Positions 5,962 through 11,317 of a stretch of 11,317 nt of DNA are shown piece after piece. The position numbers and the translations under genes are program-made. Origin of the DNA: DATBMY01 sp036554605 (GTDB lineage Bacteria; Acidobacteriota; Blastocatellia; UBA7656); contig DATBMY010000421.1 of NCBI GenBank assembly GCA_036554605.1, positions 1 to 11,317 on the forward strand, written 5' to 3'. Positions within the stretch are counted from its first letter, which is position 1. Every line of letters starts with the position of its first letter. The notes below the pieces were generated by a model. The model was not told where the DNA came from. It ran no database searches and saw only the letters and a program-made list of their open reading frames with translations.

Positions 5962-8900
5962 ATGAGTCAGATAGTTCAACTGCAGAACAACCTGGGAAAA
6001 AAACCGGAGGCGGCCAATCCCGACAATACCGCATCGCCGCAATCGCCTTCTTCCGGGCTCGACAGGATTCGCGAAGAACTCGGCGCGCTTACGGGCAAAA
6101 AATACTGGCGCAGCCTTGAAGAGCTGGCCGACCGCGACGAGTTTCAAAAACTCGTTGAGCGCGAGTTTCCCGAAAACGCCTCTGAGTGGAATGATCCGGC
6201 GGGGCGTAGAAAATTCCTCAAGCTCATGGGCGCGTCGCTCGCGCTTGCCGGATTGGCCGGCTGCACCCGCCAGCCAACTGAGAGGATCGCTCCGTACGTG
6301 CGCCAGCCCGAACAAATAACGCCGGGCCGCCCGCTCTATTTCGCCACCGCCATGTCCATGGGCGGGTCGGCAATCGGGCTGCTCGTCGAGAGCCACGAGG
6401 GCCGCCCCACAAAGATCGAAGGCAACGGGCTGCACCCGGCCGCGCGCGTGGCCGACGACATCATTCGTTCCCACAACCTCGACGGGGAAGCGCGCGGCGC
6501 GACCGACATTTTCTCTCAGGCTGCGATTCTGAGCCTCTACGATCCCGACAGGACGCAGACACTCACATATCTCGGCGACATAAATACGTGGGCGGGATTC
6601 CTTGCCGAAGCGAATAGAATTCGCAGGGCATTGCTTCTTGCACAAGGCGGCGGCCAGCAGAATCAGCCGGGGCAGTCTCAAGGGCAGGCAAACCAGCCCG
6701 CGCAGCAGGCAGGAATCGCCGATGTCGAGCCGGCGACCGGACACCTGGCTATATTGACCGAGTCGGTCTCATCTCCGACCCTCGCATACCAGATAACGGG
6801 ATTGATGCGCGATATTCCCGGCACCCGATGGTATATGCACGAGCCGGCCGTGGGCGACGCGGCTCGCGAAGGAGCTCGCATGGCTATGGGCCGGCCCGTC
6901 AGCGCGGTCTATCGCTTCGACCAGGCCGACATAGTTCTTTCGCTCGACTCCGATTTTCTTTCCTGCGGCCCGGCAAGCGTCCGTTACTCCGCCGATTTCG
7001 CCTCGCGCCGCCGCCTCGATCAACAGAATGCCCAGACGGTACGCCTCTACACGGTCGAAAGCTCGGTGACAAACACGGGCGCCGCGGCCGACCACAGGCT
7101 ATCGTTAAAGCCGAGCGAGATCGAAGCCTTCGCTCGCGCGCTCGCGGCTAAAGTCGGCGTAGCTGTGGGGCAGGCGACGGCGAGCGAGGCGGTGAGCCGT
7201 CATCAGCAGTTCTTAAACGTGCTTGCCGAAGACCTGATGGCTCATAGAGGCCGGTGCGTGGTTGTGCCGGGCGATTGCCAGCCGCCGCAAGTGCATGCGC
7301 TATCGCATGCCTTGAATCAGGCTCTGGGAGCCGCTGGCGCGACTGTTACATATATCGAGCCCATCGAAGGAGGAGTCGGAGATAACGCGGTTGGGACGCT
7401 CGCGCAACTGGCGCAGGCGATTGACGCGGGACAGGTCTATGCGCTTTTGATACTCGGCGGGAACCCGGTCTATACGGCGCCAGCCGATCTCAACTTCGCG
7501 GAGAGGATGCGGAACATAAAGCATCGCATCCACCTGAGCCTTCATACGGACGAGACATCGGAGATTTCTCACTGGAACCTGCCCGAAGCGCACTTCCTTG
7601 AATCGTGGAGTGATGCGGTCGCCTTTGACGGAACGGCTTCTATCATCCAGCCGCTGATCGCTCCGATCTATTCAGGCAAGACGGCGCACGAAGTGCTCTC
7701 CGCATTCACCGATAACCCGGAACGAAGCAGCTATGACACGGTGCGCGAATACTGGATGCGCCGGTTCGCTGGAGGCGGGGCTGCGCCGGCCAACCCGGCT
7801 CGAATCGCGCAACCAAATCAACCGGGCGGCCAGGCGAGCGCAGCAGGGCAGCTGGGCAATCAGCAGACGGGGCCGGGCCAGCCTTTCGGCAGCTCGCAGC
7901 CCGCGACTACAGGGGCCGCCGCCGTGCCCGCTGCGGCTCCCACGCCGACGCCCGAGTTCGAGCAGTTCTGGCGAAGGGCGTTGCACGACGGGGTTATCCC
8001 GAATACGGCGGCTCAGGCCGCGACCGCCGCGCCTTCGCCTGCGTCGTTGCAAGCGCCGACGCAACCCGCGCCGGGCGGTGAGCTTGAAATAATATTCCGG
8101 CCCGACCCGACCATCTATGATGGGCGATTTGCAAATAACGGGTGGCTTCAGGAATTGCCGAAACCTATAACAACGCTCACCTGGGACAACGTCGCCATGA
8201 TGAGCCCCGCGACGGCCGCGCGACTAGGAATCGGCAAACAGGTAAACGGAGTCGCGACGAACAGTGAGGGCTACACCGGCGGCGTGTTTAGTGTCGATCT
8301 CGTCGAGCTTGAGTATAAAGGGCGGCGCGTGACCGCGCCCGCATGGATACAGCCAGGACACCCGGACGATTGCGTGACGGTGACGCTCGGATACGGAAGA
8401 AGAGTCGCGGGCCGCGTGGGTACTGGCAACGGCTACAACGCTTATCTGCTAAGAACGTCCGATGCGCCGTGGTTCGGGACGGGGTTGACTCTGCGCAAGA
8501 CCGGGGAGGCGTACCCGCTCGCGGTGGTCCAACAGCATCACCTGCTGGATGATAAAGAGATAGGCGAGCGCGACCTCCTGCGCTCGGCGACGCTGGCCGA
8601 ATACCAGAAGAACCCGACGCTTGGCCATCAAGCGCCGCACGCGCCGGGCCACGAAGGCGGGCACCCCTCGCTTTACCCCGAGTGGGAATATCCGGGTTAT
8701 GCGTGGGGCATGGCCATTGACCTCAATGCCTGTACCGGGTGCAGCGCCTGCGTGGTCGCTTGCGTGGCAGAGAATAACACCCCGGTAGTCGGCAAAGATC
8801 AGGTCATGCGCGGTCGCGAGATGCAGTGGCTGCGCATAGACAGCTATTTCAAGGGCGATTTGAACAACCCGGAGACATACTTCCAGCCGCTTCCATGCAT

Positions 8901-9411
8901 GCACTGCGAGCAGGCTCCCTGTGAAGTAGTATGTCCGGTGGCGGCGACCGTCCACAGCGCCGAAGGCCTCAACGACATGGTCTATAATCGCTGCGTCGGC
9001 ACGCGCTATTGCTCGAACAACTGCCCGTACAAAGTCCGCCGTTTCAATTTCCTGCTCTACCAGGATTTTTATACAGCGAGCCTCAAGATGCTGCGCAACC
9101 CGGACGTGTCCGTGCGAAGCCGCGGCGTGATGGAGAAATGCACCTATTGCGTGCAGCGAATACAGGAGGGCAAGATTCAAGCCGAGCTGCGCGACGAGCG
9201 CGTGCGAGACAAAGAGATCGTCACGGCTTGCGCGCAGGCTTGCCCGACGAAGGCAATCGTCTTTGGCGACATTAACGACGAGTCGAGCGAGGTTTATAAG
9301 ATGAAGCACAACCCGCGTAATTACGCGCTGCTTGACGTATTGAACACGAAGCCTCGCACAACTTATATGGGCGCGGTGCGCAACCCGAACCCGAAACTGG
9401 AGAAGGCGTAG
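5962..9411 (+). CDS. actB: ACIII subunit ActB, MopB-like plus iron-sulfur fusion with extended Tat leader
   Basis: ActB is the large peripheral subunit of Alternative Complex III. Residues 1-100 match the extended Tat leader of this protein group (TIGR04519-type: KKYWRSLEELADRDEFQ, REFPENASEW, then twin-arginine RRKFLKLMGASLALAGLAGC at 82-101). Cys101 sits in a lipobox-like LAGC. Residues about 105-840 form a molybdopterin-oxidoreductase-like domain, which in characterised ACIII carries no molybdenum cofactor. It is interrupted by low-complexity Q/P/A/G stretches at about 228-251, 604-664 and 681-706. The C-terminal ferredoxin domain has CTGCSACVVAC (from 924), CMHCEQAPCEVVCP (979), CVGTRYCSNNCP (1011) and CTYC (1060) with CAQACP (1090). 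The third group has Thr where a fourth ligand is expected, fitting three [4Fe-4S] and one [3Fe-4S] cluster as known for ACIII. AGGAG lies 11 nt before the ATG. At 1149 residues, the reading frame is intact. Confidence 0.95.
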   Translation: MSQIVQLQNNLGKKPEAANPDNTASPQSPSSGLDRIREELGALTGKKYWRSLEELADRDEFQKLVEREFPENASEWNDPAGRRKFLKLMGASLALAGLAGCTRQPTERIAPYVRQPEQITPGRPLYFATAMSMGGSAIGLLVESHEGRPTKIEGNGLHPAARVADDIIRSHNLDGEARGATDIFSQAAILSLYDPDRTQTLTYLGDINTWAGFLAEANRIRRALLLAQGGGQQNQPGQSQGQANQPAQQAGIADVEPATGHLAILTESVSSPTLAYQITGLMRDIPGTRWYMHEPAVGDAAREGARMAMGRPVSAVYRFDQADIVLSLDSDFLSCGPASVRYSADFASRRRLDQQNAQTVRLYTVESSVTNTGAAADHRLSLKPSEIEAFARALAAKVGVAVGQATASEAVSRHQQFLNVLAEDLMAHRGRCVVVPGDCQPPQVHALSHALNQALGAAGATVTYIEPIEGGVGDNAVGTLAQLAQAIDAGQVYALLILGGNPVYTAPADLNFAERMRNIKHRIHLSLHTDETSEISHWNLPEAHFLESWSDAVAFDGTASIIQPLIAPIYSGKTAHEVLSAFTDNPERSSYDTVREYWMRRFAGGGAAPANPARIAQPNQPGGQASAAGQLGNQQTGPGQPFGSSQPATTGAAAVPAAAPTPTPEFEQFWRRALHDGVIPNTAAQAATAAPSPASLQAPTQPAPGGELEIIFRPDPTIYDGRFANNGWLQELPKPITTLTWDNVAMMSPATAARLGIGKQVNGVATNSEGYTGGVFSVDLVELEYKGRRVTAPAWIQPGHPDDCVTVTLGYGRRVAGRVGTGNGYNAYLLRTSDAPWFGTGLTLRKTGEAYPLAVVQQHHLLDDKEIGERDLLRSATLAEYQKNPTLGHQAPHAPGHEGGHPSLYPEWEYPGYAWGMAIDLNACTGCSACVVACVAENNTPVVGKDQVMRGREMQWLRIDSYFKGDLNNPETYFQPLPCMHCEQAPCEVVCPVAATVHSAEGLNDMVYNRCVGTRYCSNNCPYKVRRFNFLLYQDFYTASLKMLRNPDVSVRSRGVMEKCTYCVQRIQEGKIQAELRDERVRDKEIVTACAQACPTKAIVFGDINDESSEVYKMKHNPRNYALLDVLNTKPRTTYMGAVRNPNPKLEKA

Positions 9412-9412
9412 C

Positions 9413-10819
9413 ATGAGCCAGGATCAACCACACGATCAACTGCGTGAAGAGATCACTATTTCGCCGCCGGCGGTTATCGGGCCGAACCAGACCTTTGCGT
9501 CGGTAACCGATAAGATCAGCTCTATAGTGCTGCGACGTCGCACGCCATGGGCATGGTTTCTCGGGGCGGGGATCGCCTTCACGCTGATGATGCTGATGTT
9601 GTACACGATCGGCTATCTGGTCTTGACCGGCATCGGCATCTGGGGAAACAACGTGCCGGTCGGGTGGGCCTTCGACATCATAAACTTCGTCTGGTGGATC
9701 GGCATCGGGCACGCGGGCACATTGATCTCGGCGATACTGCTTCTGCTTCGCCAGCAATGGCGCACCTCGATCAACCGCTTCGCGGAAGCGATGACGCTTT
9801 TCGCGGTAGCCTGCGCCGGGCTTTTCCCGCTGCTGCACACCGGGCGTCCGTGGCTCGCCTACTGGCTGCTCCCGTACCCGAACACGATGGATATGTGGCC
9901 GCAGTTTCGCAGCCCGCTCATATGGGACGTCTTCGCGGTAACGACCTATGCCACGGTTTCGGCGCTCTTCTGGTACGTCGGATTGATACCCGATCTTGCT
10001 ACGCTTCGCGACCGCTCGCGCCGCCACGTGGCCAGAATCATCTACGGCGCGCTGGCGATGGGATGGCGCGGGTCGGCGCGCCACTGGCATCGATACGAGA
10101 CGGCTTATCTGTTGCTCGCGGGACTTGCGACGCCGCTCGTCGTATCGGTTCACACGGTCGTAAGCTTTGACTTCGCCGTGTCACAGCTGCCGGGGTGGCA
10201 CGCGACGATATTCCCTCCTTATTTCGTCGCGGGTGCAATCTATTCAGGCTTCGCGATGGTGATGACGCTGGCCATACCGCTCAGAAAGTTCTATGGTCTG
10301 GAAGACTTCATCACCATGCGCCACCTGCGCAACATGGCGAAGATCATGCTCGCGACGGGCTTGATCGTAGGCTACGGCTACATGATGGAAGCCTTCATGG
10401 CCTGGTACAGCGCAAATCCTTTTGAGCAGTACATGATTCTCAATCGCATGACGGGGCCTTATGGGGTCTATTACTGGATGCTCATACTCTGCAACATCAT
10501 TCTCCCGCAGATACTCTGGTCGCGCAGGATGCGAAATAACGTGGCGGTGCTCTTCATCGTTTCCATTATCGTCAACATAGGCATGTGGCTCGAGCGATAC
10601 GTCATCATAGTCACGAGCCTGCACCGCGACTTCCTGCCGTCGTCGTGGGGCAATTACACGCCGACGGTTTGGGATTGGACCATGTTCATAGGCACCATCG
10701 GGCTCTTCTTCAGCCTGATGTTCCTGTTCATACGCTTCCTGCCGATGATCTCGATATTCGAGATAAGGACGATACTGCCGCAAGCGAAAGTCGAAGAACA
10801 GGAGCCGACAGAAGCATAG
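9413..10819 (+). CDS. actC: ACIII subunit ActC, NrfD-like quinol-binding membrane protein
   Basis: ActC is the NrfD/PsrC-type membrane subunit that binds menaquinol and connects to the ActB iron-sulfur domain. The 468-residue product has a soluble N-terminus of about 43 residues, then roughly ten hydrophobic helices, and a short charged tail (KVEEQEPTEA). Family landmarks are FVWWIGIGHAGTLISAIL (His100), PLLHTGRPW (His142), SPLIWDVFAVTTY (Asp172), a cytoplasmic loop RDRSRR, and VSVHTVVSFDFA (His247). In related complexes, conserved His and Asp residues in these helices line the quinol site and proton path; matching each one here is inference. The ATG is 1 nt after the actB stop, and its Shine-Dalgarno (GGAGAAGG) lies within the last actB codons, so translation is probably coupled. 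ActC is paralogous to ActF, which would lie downstream; order and position favour ActC. Confidence 0.94.
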   Translation: MSQDQPHDQLREEITISPPAVIGPNQTFASVTDKISSIVLRRRTPWAWFLGAGIAFTLMMLMLYTIGYLVLTGIGIWGNNVPVGWAFDIINFVWWIGIGHAGTLISAILLLLRQQWRTSINRFAEAMTLFAVACAGLFPLLHTGRPWLAYWLLPYPNTMDMWPQFRSPLIWDVFAVTTYATVSALFWYVGLIPDLATLRDRSRRHVARIIYGALAMGWRGSARHWHRYETAYLLLAGLATPLVVSVHTVVSFDFAVSQLPGWHATIFPPYFVAGAIYSGFAMVMTLAIPLRKFYGLEDFITMRHLRNMAKIMLATGLIVGYGYMMEAFMAWYSANPFEQYMILNRMTGPYGVYYWMLILCNIILPQILWSRRMRNNVAVLFIVSIIVNIGMWLERYVIIVTSLHRDFLPSSWGNYTPTVWDWTMFIGTIGLFFSLMFLFIRFLPMISIFEIRTILPQAKVEEQEPTEA

Positions 10820-10831
10820 GAGGATAATCTT

Positions 10832-11317
10832 ATGAGAAGGGAGAGGCCGGGGACAGGTTTATACGGGTTGATGGCCGAGTTCGATAATCCGAGCGCGGCC
10901 GTCGCCGCGGCGCGCGCCGCTTACGATGAGGGTTATCGCAACATGGACGCATACAGTCCCTACCCGGTTGAAGAGTTGAGCGAGGCCATAGGATTTCATC
11001 GCAACCGGCTCCCGCTGATCGTGCTCATCGGCGGCATAATCGGCGCGGTAGGCGGCTACGCGCTCTGCTACTGGACTCAAGCCATTGCCTATCCGCTCAA
11101 CGTGGGGGGGCGCCCGCTCAACAGCTGGCCGTCCTTCATCCCCGTCACTTTCGAGACGACCATACTTGTAGCGGCGCTGTCGGCCGTCCTCGGAATGCTG
11201 GCGCTGAACGGATTGCCTCAGCCTTATCATCCGGTCTTCAACGTGCCGCGATTCGAGCTTGCGAGCCGGAACCACTTTTTCTTGTGTATTGAATCGAAGG
11301 ACCCGAAATTCGACCTG
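10832..11317 (+). CDS. actD: ACIII subunit ActD (DUF3341), partial at the right edge
   Basis: ActD is a small membrane subunit of Alternative Complex III with an N-terminal cytoplasmic domain and two membrane helices. I translated 162 codons to the window edge without meeting a stop, so the 3' end is missing. The product starts MRRERPGTGLYGLMAEFDNP, with the family's ferredoxin-like N-terminal segment (AAVAAARAAYDEGYRNMDAYSPYPVEEL). Helix 1 is about residues 60-80 (LPLIVLIGGIIGAVGGYALCYW) and helix 2 about 110-125 (TTILVAALSAVLGMLAL). Between them is a conserved-looking loop, YPLNVGGRPLNSWPSFIPVTFE. After helix 2 come GLPQPYHPVFN and FFLCIESKDPKFD, as usual for DUF3341. The ATG is 12 nt after the actC stop with a strong AGGAGG at 10818-10823. 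A GTG start is not needed. Typical family length is about 170-200 residues, so little is missing. Confidence 0.93.
   Translation, partial: MRRERPGTGLYGLMAEFDNPSAAVAAARAAYDEGYRNMDAYSPYPVEELSEAIGFHRNRLPLIVLIGGIIGAVGGYALCYWTQAIAYPLNVGGRPLNSWPSFIPVTFETTILVAALSAVLGMLALNGLPQPYHPVFNVPRFELASRNHFFLCIESKDPKFDL

Noticed and set aside
5953..6744. Minus-strand open frame of 263 codons opposite the start of actB
   Set aside because: No domain and antisense-type composition; the extended Tat leader of ActB is encoded on the plus strand.
7771..8079. Possible frameshift or insertion in actB at the Pro/Ala/Gln-rich region
   Set aside because: The frame is open through it and the MopB-like fold resumes in the same frame, so it is an in-frame low-complexity insert.
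8449..9414. Minus-strand open frame of 321 codons opposite the actB Fe-S domain
   Set aside because: Antisense shadow in a GC-rich gene; the plus strand encodes a complete four-cluster ferredoxin domain.
5262..9424. actA, actB and actC all begin Met-Ser-Gln, with similar first bases
   Set aside because: Only three to four codons match and the rest differs; chance or a mild translation-initiation preference explains it.
9272..10153. Minus-strand open frame of 293 codons opposite actC
   Set aside because: Arg/Pro/His-rich composition typical of antisense frames; actC on the plus strand is clear.

Overview
The window is bacterial, GC-rich and gene-dense. Its best-defined part is the start of an Alternative Complex III (ACIII) operon (actA-actB-actC-actD, 5262 to the right edge). 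ACIII is a membrane quinol oxidoreductase that replaces the bc1 complex in Bacteroidota/Rhodothermota, Chloroflexota, Acidobacteriota, Planctomycetota and some Pseudomonadota. The ACIII operon together with a secreted D-aminoacylase-type amidohydrolase and a GAF/HD-GYP protein would suit an Acidobacteriota (Blastocatellia-like) genome. That placement is inference from gene content only.

Layout: (1) 1-896, plus strand, is the C-terminal part of a GAF + HD-GYP protein cut by the window edge. (2) 876-972 is an inverted pair of AAAAAGT heptad arrays between two convergent genes; it supplies the last codons and the stop codon of both. (3) 952-3222, minus strand, is a likely two-gene unit: an exported D-aminoacylase-like amidohydrolase with an altered metal site, then a zinc-ribbon protein of unknown function. 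A good sigma70-type promoter (TTGAAC, 18 bp, TATAAT) precedes it. (4) 3304-3981, plus strand, is an unrecognised polytopic membrane protein with clustered cysteines, divergent from the amidohydrolase. (5) 3989-4471, minus strand, is a small exported PrcB_C-type protein. (6) 4682-4755, minus strand, is tRNA-Glu(CTC) with its own promoter. (7) 4805-5261 is a leader region without a convincing gene. (8) 5262-11317, plus strand, holds the ACIII genes.

In the ACIII operon, actA encodes a membrane-anchored pentaheme cytochrome c. actB encodes a large exported subunit with an extended Tat-type leader, a molybdopterin-oxidoreductase-like domain and a C-terminal four-cluster ferredoxin domain. actC encodes the NrfD-like quinol-binding membrane subunit, and actD (cut at the right edge) the DUF3341 membrane subunit. 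Tight spacing (40, 1 and 12 nt) indicates one transcript. The expected chain is quinol at ActC, then the ActB clusters and ActA hemes, then a terminal acceptor. actE, actF and any oxidase genes would lie beyond the window.

I did not find a clearly undescribed multi-gene system. The most unusual items are the mirrored repeat shared by two gene ends, the Q/P/A-rich inserts in ActB, the non-canonical metal site of the amidohydrolase and the cysteine-rich membrane protein.
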